Assembly: GCA_016219545.1 (NCBI GenBank)
Contig: JACRMH010000062.1
Location: 62,001-126,000 of the forward strand
Direction: 5' to 3'
Origin: Chloroflexota bacterium
GTDB lineage: Bacteria > Chloroflexota > Anaerolineae > Anaerolineales > Villigracilaceae
DNA length: 64,000 bases
Part shown: positions 50,616 through 58,786 of the stretch, one piece after another
Layout of the letters: each line of letters starts with the position of its first letter
How positions within the stretch are numbered: the first letter of the stretch is position 1
Program-made: the position numbers and the translations under genes
Notes under the pieces: model-generated
Seen by the model: the letters and a program-made list of their open reading frames with translations, nothing else
What the model was told of the DNA's origin: nothing
Databases searched by the model: none

Positions 50616-52889
50616 ATGAACAACTTCACCCCTCGTCCTTCCCAACAAAACATCCTCCGCTACGCTTCGCGTGGCGGGCGGCTTGGTATTGCCGCTGTGC
50701 CTGGCGCGGGCAAGACGCATATTCTCTCTGCCCTCGCGGCGCAGATCATTCACGAGAACCAATTGCAGGATGGGCAGGAAGTGCTGATCGTCACGCTGGT
50801 CAACTCGGCGGTGGATAATTTTGAAAACCGCATCAAAGGCTTTTTCGAGAATCCCGTTCAGGCGCTTTATAAATATCGCGTGCGCACATTGCATGGGCTG
50901 GCGCATGACATTGTCCGCGAGAAGCCTGCGAGCGTGGGGCTTGAAAATCAATTCAGCATCATTGACGAGCGCGAAGCGGATTTCATCCGCCGTGAGTCGG
51001 TCAATGCCTGGCTGTCGGCGCATCCCGATTTTCTCGAAGATTATCTCGACCCCGCGCTGGATACTTCCAAACGGGATTGGGTGAAACGTCAGCAGCTGCC
51101 TAATTTGGTGGACTCGCTGGCTTTGGCATTTATCCGCTCGTCGAAAGATCGCCTCCTGACTCCCGATAGCCTGCGAGCCAAACTAGACGCATCTTTCGCC
51201 CCGCTGCCTCTCGCTGAACTCGGCTGGAGCATCTACGCGGACTATCAACGCGCGCTCGCCTATCGCGGCGCAGTTGACTTTGACGATTTGATTCGCCTCG
51301 CATTGACCCTGCTTCAAAACGACGAAGAATATCTGGAGCGATTACGTTTTCGCTATCCGTTCATTTTGGAAGATGAGGCGCAAGATTCAAGCGCGACACA
51401 ACAGAAGATATTGGGATTATTAAGCGGCGAGGGCGGCAATTGGGTACGCGTGGGTGATCCGAACCAAGCCATCTTTGAAACATTCACAACTGCTGACCCT
51501 GACTTGCTGCGTGAGTTTATTCAAACCAATCCCAATGCGGACATGCCCGAGTCGGGGCGGTCACAGCCTGCGGTGATTGCGCTGGCGAATCATTTGATCG
51601 ATTGGGTGATGACCGCGCACCCTGACCCGAACGTGCGCTCGGCGTTGTCACTCCCCCACATTGAGCCTGTGCCAGCGGGCTATGAACCTGTCAACCCGCC
51701 TGATAACCCTGAGGGGATTCGCTTCATCAGCAAGAAGTTCACGCCCGAAGAGGAATTGGAAGCGGTGGTCAAGTCGGTCAAGAGTCATTTGGATTTATTC
51801 GCTGATTCGCCGCATGAAGAAAAGCCGACCATTGCGGTACTTGTCCCGCGCAACCAACGCGGTGTTGAAGTGGTTGAGTCGCTGCGCAAGCGCGGCGTGG
51901 AAGCCATCGAGTTGATCTCGTCCACGGCGAACACACGCGCGGCGGCGGGATCGTTGAATTATTTATTGTCGTATCTGGCTGACCCACAGTCTTCAAGAAA
52001 ATTGTCGAAGGCGTATGAGGTTTTTAGGAGGGATTGGAGGGTGAAGGGAATCGGGAATGGGGAATCGGGAATCGGGGAAGGTGATGCTGAATTGATGAAG
52101 GTAGTCGCCGACCTTTTACGGAGGTTGGTTCATGTGGAAAAATTCATCGCGCCGAACCAAGCCGATGACTGGCTGTCAACTATCGGTGAGTCCGAAGCGT
52201 TGCACGTCATCGAAGAATTAAAAGAATTTCGAGTCAATGTCCAACGATGGTTGAATGCGGTCACGCTTCCGATCGATCAGTTGGTGTTGACCTTGGCACA
52301 GGATGTGTTCACTGAAGTATCTGATCTGGCATTGGCGCATAAACTTGCGTTGGTGTTACGCAAAGCGGCAGATGACCACAAGGAATGGCGCCTGCCTGAG
52401 TTGACGTCGGAGCTGGCGGTGATCGCGAAGAACGAGCGGCGCTTCATCGGCTTCTCGTCGGACGATTCGGGCTTTGACCCTGAACGGCACCGCGGCAAAG
52501 TAGTGGTGACGACAATGCACAAGGCGAAGGGGCTGGAGTGGGACCGTGTGTATATGATGTCGGTCAATAATTATGACTTCCCGTCGAACATGCCGAATGA
52601 CCGTTTTATTTCGGAGAAATGGTTCGTGCGCAGCGGACTGAATCTCGAAGCCGAGGCGCTGGCGCAGTTGACCGCGCTCGAGTCGACGGGTGAATATGAT
52701 GGCTACGAGGAAGGCGCCGCGACGATGCAGTCGCGGCTGGGATACGTGAAGGAACGTCTGCGTTTGTTGTATGTGGGCATCACGCGCGCGAAGAAGGATT
52801 TGATCGTGACGTGGAATTCAGGTCGTCAGGGTGATGCGACGCCGAGTCTGGCGATGTCTGAGTTGATGGGATGGTGGGAGGGAAAATAA
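50616..52889 (+). CDS. UvrD/Rep-type superfamily 1A DNA helicase
   Basis: 757 residues with a full motif set: PGAGKTH at 29-35 (Walker A), TLHGLAHDIV (Ib), LEDEAQDSS (II), RVGDPNQAIFETF (III), VTTMHKAKGLEWDRVYM (V), and LLYVGITRAKKDL (VI). It should move on single-stranded DNA with ATP hydrolysis. No nuclease domain is attached; the next gene supplies one. No ribosome site precedes the ATG, so translation may depend on coupling to the RT gene. The gene is visibly richer in G and C than both neighbours. A tandem 7-bp repeat at 52046-52073 lies within the frame. Confidence 0.92.
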   Translation: MNNFTPRPSQQNILRYASRGGRLGIAAVPGAGKTHILSALAAQIIHENQLQDGQEVLIVTLVNSAVDNFENRIKGFFENPVQALYKYRVRTLHGLAHDIVREKPASVGLENQFSIIDEREADFIRRESVNAWLSAHPDFLEDYLDPALDTSKRDWVKRQQLPNLVDSLALAFIRSSKDRLLTPDSLRAKLDASFAPLPLAELGWSIYADYQRALAYRGAVDFDDLIRLALTLLQNDEEYLERLRFRYPFILEDEAQDSSATQQKILGLLSGEGGNWVRVGDPNQAIFETFTTADPDLLREFIQTNPNADMPESGRSQPAVIALANHLIDWVMTAHPDPNVRSALSLPHIEPVPAGYEPVNPPDNPEGIRFISKKFTPEEELEAVVKSVKSHLDLFADSPHEEKPTIAVLVPRNQRGVEVVESLRKRGVEAIELISSTANTRAAAGSLNYLLSYLADPQSSRKLSKAYEVFRRDWRVKGIGNGESGIGEGDAELMKVVADLLRRLVHVEKFIAPNQADDWLSTIGESEALHVIEELKEFRVNVQRWLNAVTLPIDQLVLTLAQDVFTEVSDLALAHKLALVLRKAADDHKEWRLPELTSELAVIAKNERRFIGFSSDDSGFDPERHRGKVVVTTMHKAKGLEWDRVYMMSVNNYDFPSNMPNDRFISEKWFVRSGLNLEAEALAQLTALESTGEYDGYEEGAATMQSRLGYVKERLRLLYVGITRAKKDLIVTWNSGRQGDATPSLAMSELMGWWEGK
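52046..52080 (+). repeat. In-frame heptanucleotide tandem repeat
   Basis: Units GGGAATC, GGGAATG, GGGAATC, GGGAATC and a worn GGGGAAG stand in tandem inside the helicase gene, from about codon 477, between motifs III and V. They encode a Gly/Ile/Glu-rich stretch. As seven is not a multiple of three, change by one unit would break the frame. Confidence 0.8.
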
Positions 52890-52892
52890 TCA

Positions 52893-55157
52893 ATGACAAA
52901 GAAGAAAAAAGAAAAATATCAAAGCGATCTACCTTGGAATTTTCAGGGTATATGTAGCAAATTAGATGGTATTGCTTTAAAGTTAGCCAAAGAAATAACT
53001 AAATACGAACCAGCAGAGTTGTTGCGTAGAGCGTTCTGGATGAATGCGTACCAAAATATAAATGGGCTACACGAGGGTCTCTCTGAGCATGATCGTTACA
53101 ATTCTTCGCAGACTTTGGAATTTGTCCAAAATTATTTAACTTCGCTGGAATCTACTCTTGCAAAACGCTCTCGTCTTGATGAGAAAGGGTGGGCTAAGAT
53201 TGGGAAACTTGTGAGCGACTTCAATGACTACATGATTCCCTTTTTCATTTTAAGAAGCAAGGATTTACAGGAACACTCGGAAAAATATGATATTAAGAGC
53301 GACGAACTTCGTACCCTTGATGCAATGCACTGGTGGAGTATTCGTGGCAATAGTTTCCACGTTTATCATATGACTCAATTAAAAGAACTATTGCTTCCGC
53401 AAAAGGAGATTTTTGAAAGTGTTTTCAACTACAGAGTTGAGGATTTTCTGAGTGATCTAGAAAAAATCCAGTATTCATTGACTTTTGGATTTGGTGATGC
53501 GATTACAGAGACTATTGATCTTTATGAAAAAACTGTTGGATTTGAAAAAGAATTATCTGAATCCGATGAATATCCAACAGACAATGAATTTGAGATTGCA
53601 ATCAATAAAGCTGGAACGAGAGAAAAATCCAAAGACGCCTTCGATAGAGCCTTTGGTTTAGCGTTATGCGATGTAGGCAAGATAACTAATCTACCTTCCT
53701 TATTGTTAGATGAGTTATCTTGGGGAACTGGAGAAGATAAAGATTTTTGGGCGGCAGGAATATATGCTGGATGGCCTCTTCGAGTAACGCCTTTGCGAAA
53801 ACGCCCGTTTATTAGGCTAGATAATCGATATTATTGTTTTGACTTGCTCAACCTCTTCGATAACATCTATAGGAAGATCGAAAACCTTATCTTGCAGAAA
53901 AATCCAGAGAGCAGGGAGAAATGGAATGTTATTCGGAAGGAAACATCAGAGAAATTATCATTAGATTACCTTGCTTCGATGTTGCCTCGAGCTAAAGTAT
54001 TTAGCCCTGTTTATTTTGACAAATTAGGCGCTAGAAAAGAAACCGACGGAATAATAATTTATGACGATGTTCTGATAATTGTCGAAATCAAATCAGGCTC
54101 TCTAGATATGGGGTCACCCCTCTTGGACTTTGATAACCATCAGAAAAAATTGATTGAGTTAATCGAAAACCCTGCAACACAGGCAAAAAGATTTAGGGAG
54201 TTTTTGATTGCCAATAAAGAGATAGAAATATTTGATGGGAATCACAGAAATAGTTTGGTGCTATCAAAACTGAGAGCAGAGTCGTTTCGTAAGATTTATC
54301 AATGCACTGTCAGCGTTGATAATTTAACACATCTTACAGCAAAAGCGCGTAAACTTGCGCCATTGGGTATTCAGGTTCATACTTCAGCAAATTGGTCCGT
54401 TTCACTAGATGATCTAAGAGTCTATGCCGAGCTTTTTAAATCCCCGCTCCAATTTCTGCATTTTTTAGAGCAAAGACAACTAGCTGAGGAATCTGAGTTT
54501 GTAGAACTTAATGATGAATTGGATCATCTAGGGTTGTACCTCCAGAAAAACAATTATTCGCGTCATGCAAGCGAACTTATGGAGGGCAAAAACCCAAGTC
54601 GAATTTATTGGGATTCCTTCACACAAGAAATTGAAGATTATTTCAATAAGCTGTTTACAGTAAAGGACGCTTTCCATATCAAACCAAATCAAGAGATGCC
54701 AGAAAAAATTAGAGGAATTATTTCTCTTTTAGAGAAACAAGAGAAGCCAGGAAGGGTAAGGGTTGCAAGTTTTCTTTTAGATGGCGCTGATAATTATCGC
54801 AAAACTTTAGAGGACGGTATATTGCGTACTTTGCAAAGGCAAACAGAAGTCAAGAGGCTTAATCCATTTTTTATAGGCGGAGAAATGTGTGTTTCTTGTT
54901 TTTGCTTGAACCAGAATATAAAACTGCCTAACAGGGACTGGAGAGGAAATTATGTAAAGTATCGACTGCTAGAAAGCGGTCATGATGATGCGTTAGTGCT
55001 TATTCTTCAGTTTGCTAATAATAAGCACCTAACAGACGTAAGTTTTGAGTTTATTTCATTAGGCAAAGCAACAATAATGGAATTAGAGAGAATAAGGTTG
55101 TGGGGAGAACGAATGAAGAGTTCCATGACTACTTATCATGTTCCCACTTCAAAATGA
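52893..55157 (+). CDS. PD-(D/E)XK nuclease-like protein of the RT-helicase operon
   Basis: 754 residues, no family I can name. The central part has a PD-(D/E)XK core: KETDGIIIYDDVLIIVEIKSGSL, with Asp385, Glu398 and Lys400 in the expected strand-turn-strand spacing, followed by a helix region with QAKRFREFL. Residues 1-360 are mainly helical; 480-754 form another mixed domain. GGAGGGAAAATAATCA, at the end of the helicase gene, precedes the ATG three bases after the helicase stop. Strongly AT-rich. Probably cuts DNA in concert with the helicase. The gene ends seven bases upstream of a terminator hairpin arm. Confidence 0.72.
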   Translation: MTKKKKEKYQSDLPWNFQGICSKLDGIALKLAKEITKYEPAELLRRAFWMNAYQNINGLHEGLSEHDRYNSSQTLEFVQNYLTSLESTLAKRSRLDEKGWAKIGKLVSDFNDYMIPFFILRSKDLQEHSEKYDIKSDELRTLDAMHWWSIRGNSFHVYHMTQLKELLLPQKEIFESVFNYRVEDFLSDLEKIQYSLTFGFGDAITETIDLYEKTVGFEKELSESDEYPTDNEFEIAINKAGTREKSKDAFDRAFGLALCDVGKITNLPSLLLDELSWGTGEDKDFWAAGIYAGWPLRVTPLRKRPFIRLDNRYYCFDLLNLFDNIYRKIENLILQKNPESREKWNVIRKETSEKLSLDYLASMLPRAKVFSPVYFDKLGARKETDGIIIYDDVLIIVEIKSGSLDMGSPLLDFDNHQKKLIELIENPATQAKRFREFLIANKEIEIFDGNHRNSLVLSKLRAESFRKIYQCTVSVDNLTHLTAKARKLAPLGIQVHTSANWSVSLDDLRVYAELFKSPLQFLHFLEQRQLAEESEFVELNDELDHLGLYLQKNNYSRHASELMEGKNPSRIYWDSFTQEIEDYFNKLFTVKDAFHIKPNQEMPEKIRGIISLLEKQEKPGRVRVASFLLDGADNYRKTLEDGILRTLQRQTEVKRLNPFFIGGEMCVSCFCLNQNIKLPNRDWRGNYVKYRLLESGHDDALVLILQFANNKHLTDVSFEFISLGKATIMELERIRLWGERMKSSMTTYHVPTSK

Positions 55158-55199
55158 AAACGGTCTCGAACACAACATCCATGCGACCGTTTTCATTTT
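55151..55199 (+). terminator. Terminator of the RT operon (CGGTCTCG family, copy 1)
   Basis: AAAATGAAAACGGTC and its exact reverse complement enclose 19 bases beginning TCGAAC. The AT-rich outer stem supplies the T-run. It shares the ACGGTCTCG core with three more hairpins downstream. Confidence 0.9.
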
Positions 55200-55248
55200 A
55201 TGGGTAAAATTACCCTGCTGCACTTTACTGGTATAAATGGAGGCTTAT

Positions 55249-55914
55249 ATGTTCAAATCGAAACGCAGGGCAATTGTCACGCCACAATCGGAGCATCTAA
55301 AACTTGTCGGCACACTGGCTATGTTATGGGGAAACGAACAGTTCGATCATCCGCCCATCGAACGAAATTCAATGATCGCAGGCATGGGACTGCATGACCG
55401 CGGTTACGGGTATTTGGACAATTCCCCCATTGGCGGAATGAGCGCTGAGGAATGGCTTCCCATTGCGCGGCGGGGATTTAACATGCCATGCTCCGATGCT
55501 GTTGCGGATGCCATCGTCAAATATCACATCCGGCGGCTTGCCAGTAACGACCCGTCCGAAATACGCAAAGCTCTGACAGGCGAATTCTCAAAAGCCATTG
55601 ATGAACATTTCGAAAAGCACCACCTTTCCAAAACGCTGTTCGACCGCATGGATCGGGTCACAGATCTATTAGACCGGCTCTCATTCGAGTTTTGTTTCGA
55701 AGTCCCTGCGTCCGGCAGTATTTCCGTCTTTCCACGCAATGGTGGGGATACCAAGGTCGAGGTCCAATATCATGTGGAGGATGGCGAGATCAATGTCACG
55801 CCCTGGCCGTTTTCTGTGAACGAACATAGGGGCTACCTGGTTGCCTATCAAATGGATGGATACCCTGAACGGCTTGATCCTGTCATCCTGCCATATCTGC
55901 TGAAGAGAAAATAA
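55249..55914 (+). CDS. DUF3891 family protein
   Basis: 221 residues from the ATG at 55249, five bases after TGGAGG; the ATG at 55237 lies within the ribosome site. Family marks include HLKLVGTLAMLWGN, GMGLHDRGYGYLD and the central VKYHIRRLAS. The His-Asp arrangement (LHDRGY, KYHIRR) resembles HD-type metal sites, so a hydrolase is possible, but no function is established. Single gene between two hairpins of the CGGTCTCG family. Confidence 0.8.
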   Translation: MFKSKRRAIVTPQSEHLKLVGTLAMLWGNEQFDHPPIERNSMIAGMGLHDRGYGYLDNSPIGGMSAEEWLPIARRGFNMPCSDAVADAIVKYHIRRLASNDPSEIRKALTGEFSKAIDEHFEKHHLSKTLFDRMDRVTDLLDRLSFEFCFEVPASGSISVFPRNGGDTKVEVQYHVEDGEINVTPWPFSVNEHRGYLVAYQMDGYPERLDPVILPYLLKRK

Positions 55915-55917
55915 CGC

Positions 55918-55958
55918 AAAAAACGGTCTCGGGCCTATTATCAACAAGACCGTTTTGT
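55918..55958 (+). terminator. Terminator of the DUF3891 gene (CGGTCTCG family, copy 2)
   Basis: AAAACGGTCT pairs with AGACCGTTTT around a loop containing CGGGCCTATTATCAACA. It follows the stop codon by three bases. Confidence 0.85.
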
Positions 55959-55967
55959 GTTGCTCGT

Positions 55968-56036
55968 GTCCGCTGAAGCGGACTAGCCGACTTCCAGTCG
56001 GCTTTGTATGTGTAGCCGTGGGCTTCAGTCCACGGC
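55968..56036. repeat. Three consecutive small hairpins
   Basis: GTCCGCT-GA-AGCGGAC (55968-55983), AGCCGAC-TTCCA-GTCGGCT (55985-56003), and GCCGTGG-GCTTCAGT-CCACGGC (56015-56036). Each stem is perfect over 7 bp. They resemble REP-type palindromes, which are often tied to RAYT transposases; none is in the window. Confidence 0.75.
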
Positions 56037-56072
56037 GGGTATAGTAAGAGATTATGCTGATAACGGGATATG

Positions 56073-56115
56073 AAAAACGGTCTCGGACGTATTGTCCACG
56101 AGACCGTTTTATTTT
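56073..56115. terminator. Bidirectional terminator (CGGTCTCG family, copy 3)
   Basis: AAAACGGTCTCG and its exact reverse complement enclose 13 bases and lead into ATTTTT. It lies downstream of DUF3891 and of the convergent minus-strand lipoprotein gene. Confidence 0.88.
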
Positions 56116-56130
56116 TCCGCCGTGGTTTTT

Positions 56131-56955
56131 CTAAGGCAGGTCAGGAATTTTGTCCAAGTCCCATAGTTTCAGGTTATCAAAGCTTACAGCAACAGCACTT
56201 TCGTTATCACTTAGCAGGCGGAAAGACACAACCCAACCATGCGACCGAGAAGTTGAGTCGGCTCTACAATTGCCCGAATACGTGAGAGGGTCGTTGTTAA
56301 GATATACCGCGCACTGAGTGCCTCGCATTAAGATCGTCACAGGTACATTCTCCGGGGGGGAATGCCCATAGACGCCAGCCATGGATTGCGAACTATCTTG
56401 AAAGCCCCAATGAATTTTCCAATTTGTATTATTCGATAGATCGAGGGCAACACTTTGGTTGGGGAATTGATCAAATTGGAATCGCACCGTGTCTTCCGGC
56501 TGGTCGTGATCAAACCTAAGCTCCAGGGTCAATACAAAATTTGTGAGATTCAGCCTGGGATTATAGAGAATCGAGTCCTGTGTTCTTTCAGGCAATCTCA
56601 GAAATAACATTCCATTTTCCCGCTCGGCGTAAACGTACCCATCAACACCAGACATAACATTGAGCCAACCCCGATAAAGGGAGAAGTCATCTTGAAAATC
56701 GGGGGTTCGGTCTACTATTTTCATGAGAATGGGGTCTGCAAAATCGGTGACCCATAATGGAATTGACACTGCTGTTGGGTCAACAGGAAGAGGGGTGAGA
56801 ATCACTGTTCGAGTCGGGGACGCGGTTACGGTCCGCGTTTCAGTTGGCATGACCGTAGGCGTTGGCTGCGGAATATTCCCCACGTTACAAGCGAGTATAA
56901 GCAGGATTGTGGGTAAAAAAAGGAAAAACACTTTGCTTGATCTCATTTTTTTCAA
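56131..56955 (-). CDS. Secreted lipoprotein with beta-sandwich domain
   Basis: 274 residues. Lipobox ILLILAC (Cys23), then a Thr/Pro-rich linker to residue about 65, then a beta-rich domain (DFQDDFSLYRGWLN, GMLFLRLPE, LTLELRFD, VAVSFDNLKLWDL) of the DUF1080/concanavalin-like kind, often used for binding sugars. No catalytic residues are obvious. An internal start nine bases later (M-R-S-S) is possible. Similar linkers recur in the other lipoproteins of this window. Confidence 0.7.
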   Translation of the reverse strand: MKKMRSSKVFFLFLPTILLILACNVGNIPQPTPTVMPTETRTVTASPTRTVILTPLPVDPTAVSIPLWVTDFADPILMKIVDRTPDFQDDFSLYRGWLNVMSGVDGYVYAERENGMLFLRLPERTQDSILYNPRLNLTNFVLTLELRFDHDQPEDTVRFQFDQFPNQSVALDLSNNTNWKIHWGFQDSSQSMAGVYGHSPPENVPVTILMRGTQCAVYLNNDPLTYSGNCRADSTSRSHGWVVSFRLLSDNESAVAVSFDNLKLWDLDKIPDLP

Positions 56956-57053
56956 TATCAGTTTAACTTATTTTAGCTTACAAAATAATATTCGTCAGAC
57001 TTGGGGATGTATACCGTTAATGCAGGATTGGCAATTGGGTCTATTCTTCAACT

Positions 57054-57092
57054 AAAACCGGTCTCGGACTTAATATCAAAGAGAGCGTTTTG
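57054..57092. repeat. Worn copy 4 of the CGGTCTCG hairpin family
   Basis: AAAACCGGTCTCGGACTTAA is followed by AATATC and GAGAGCGTTTT. The same consensus as copies 1-3 is visible with an extra C and an exchanged base in the right arm, so the stem is weakened. No gene ends directly upstream on the plus strand. Confidence 0.65.
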
Positions 57093-57093
57093 C

Positions 57094-57122
57094 TTGTATT
57101 CAAAAACAGTTGCACATATAAT
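57094..57122 (+). promoter_or_regulatory. Promoter of the methyltransferase gene
   Basis: TTGTAT (57094-57099), 17-base spacer, TATAAT (57117-57122). Leader of about 55 bases ends with TAGGAG before the ATG at 57184. Confidence 0.6.
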
Positions 57123-57183
57123 TCACCAGAGACGGCTTATACTTTATTTAGACAAATCGAGTCATTAACTTTAGGAGTATCTT

Positions 57184-57996
57184 ATGAATGAAAACTCAAT
57201 GTCATCCAAACCAAAAGATAACTGGGCAAGCGGTGATAAATACGAACCCTACGTGGGTCGCTGGAGTCGACTCGTTGCCCGCGAATTTTTGAAATGGCTG
57301 TCCGTGCCAGCGGGAAGTCAATGGCTGGATGTCGGTTGTGGGACGGGCGCTCTCAGCCAAACCATTCTCCAATTTGCAGAACCAGCCAAAATCACGGGGA
57401 TTGACCGCTCCGAGGGTTTTATCGCCTTTGCCAGGGAACACACACCCGACAATCGAGTCCAATTTGAGGTGGGAGATGCTCAGTCACTGACGGCTGGTTC
57501 AGGGATTTTTGATGTCGCGGTTTCAGGACTCGTCCTCAACTTTATTCCCCAACCTGACAGGGCTGTCGCCGAAATGGCGCGGGTCGTTCGGACGGGTGGG
57601 CTGGTCGCTGCTTATCTGTGGGATTACGCTGACAGGATGCAGATGATCCGTCACTTCTTCGATGCCGCGATAGCGCTGGACCCTAACGTTGAGGAACTCG
57701 ACGAAGGCCGCCGTTTCCCCATTTGCCGACCCGATGGTTTGAGTCAACTTTTCGGATCAGCAGGTCTCCGCAATGTGGAAGTACGCCCGATTGAGGTCCC
57801 CACTGTCTTTCGCAATTTCGATGATTACTGGAACCCATTTCTCGGCGGGCAGGGACCAGCCCCAAGTTACGCAATGTCTTTGAGCGAGGACCGCCGCGCC
57901 GCACTCCGTGAACAGATCCGCACCGGGTTACCCTTTGCTCCAGATGGTTCCATCCCATTGGTTGCACGGGCGTGGGCAGCGCGTGGCATACACTAA
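57184..57996 (+). CDS. Class I SAM-dependent methyltransferase (UbiE-like)
   Basis: 270 residues. Motif I WLDVGCGTGALSQ, GIDRSEGFIAFA as motif post-I, GDAQSLTAGSGIFDVAVSGLVLNF as motif II, and VVRTGGLVAAYLWDY as motif III. Near the N-terminus, YEPYVGRWSRLVAREFL is typical of a methyltransferase subgroup acting on small molecules. Substrate unknown. TAGGAGTATCTT precedes the ATG. Confidence 0.85.
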   Translation: MNENSMSSKPKDNWASGDKYEPYVGRWSRLVAREFLKWLSVPAGSQWLDVGCGTGALSQTILQFAEPAKITGIDRSEGFIAFAREHTPDNRVQFEVGDAQSLTAGSGIFDVAVSGLVLNFIPQPDRAVAEMARVVRTGGLVAAYLWDYADRMQMIRHFFDAAIALDPNVEELDEGRRFPICRPDGLSQLFGSAGLRNVEVRPIEVPTVFRNFDDYWNPFLGGQGPAPSYAMSLSEDRRAALREQIRTGLPFAPDGSIPLVARAWAARGIH

Positions 57997-58089
57997 ATTT
58001 GTGGAAAGGGTGGCTTGAAATCATAAGTACAATGCAGTAAAGTAAATATGCAGTGTTCTACGTATCGCTAATCTGGAACAGAGGAAATA

Positions 58090-58686
58090 ATGGCAGCGCG
58101 CAAATGGATCGCAGCAAGTCTCCTTTTGATTACCGGTCTGGCTTGCCGGTATTTAATACCAAACTGGGAAGAACCGCCAACCATAGTCTCACCGCCTTTT
58201 GAATCGCCGCTCCTATTCGAGAACGAAAATTTCAGCTTCACCATCCCCGCAAAATGGCAAACCATGGAACAGCTTTGGGGTCAGCAACAAGTACCAGATG
58301 AGAATTACTACGCTCTCGGGGTGAAGGAAATTATCATGATCACCAGTGCCCGGGAACAGGCGGATGGTACCTATAGCACCTACTTTGCTGTTGCTTCTTC
58401 TCCGTTGGCCGGAGGGATTGACCTGGAGACCCGCTTCCGTCAGACGTATGACCCGCTTCTACCTGACCTGAGAGAGGCTTCACAACAAAAGTTTGATAAT
58501 GGCGCTTTGAGCGGATTTGAGATCACCTATCAACGTGCGTGGGGAGAACCGTGGTGGCAATTCCATGACATTTGGGTGGAGAAGGATGCCGTAATCTATG
58601 TTCTGTCATTCCACGCCGCACCAAACGATTTTGAACGACATCAGACAGATTTCGACTTGATCTTGGACAGTTTCAACTTGAAGTGA
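58090..58686 (+). CDS. Hypothetical lipoprotein
   Basis: 198 residues with lipobox LLITGLAC (Cys19). The rest resembles the PsbP/DUF1795-like sandwich in outline: ENFSFTIPAKW opens a strand pair, and VIYVLSFHAAPNDFERHQTDFDLILDSF closes the domain. This end pattern is common in lipoproteins of stress or antigen type. No enzyme motif. GAGGAAATA precedes the ATG. Confidence 0.7.
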   Translation: MAARKWIAASLLLITGLACRYLIPNWEEPPTIVSPPFESPLLFENENFSFTIPAKWQTMEQLWGQQQVPDENYYALGVKEIIMITSAREQADGTYSTYFAVASSPLAGGIDLETRFRQTYDPLLPDLREASQQKFDNGALSGFEITYQRAWGEPWWQFHDIWVEKDAVIYVLSFHAAPNDFERHQTDFDLILDSFNLK

Positions 58687-58786
58687 TCCTTAATGCAGAT
58701 CGTAATGAGCCAGGATAAAAAATTAATAGAGAGGCTGTGTCTGTGTCATTTTAGTGGTTTCGGTTAATTTCAAGGAGTTTATCGGT

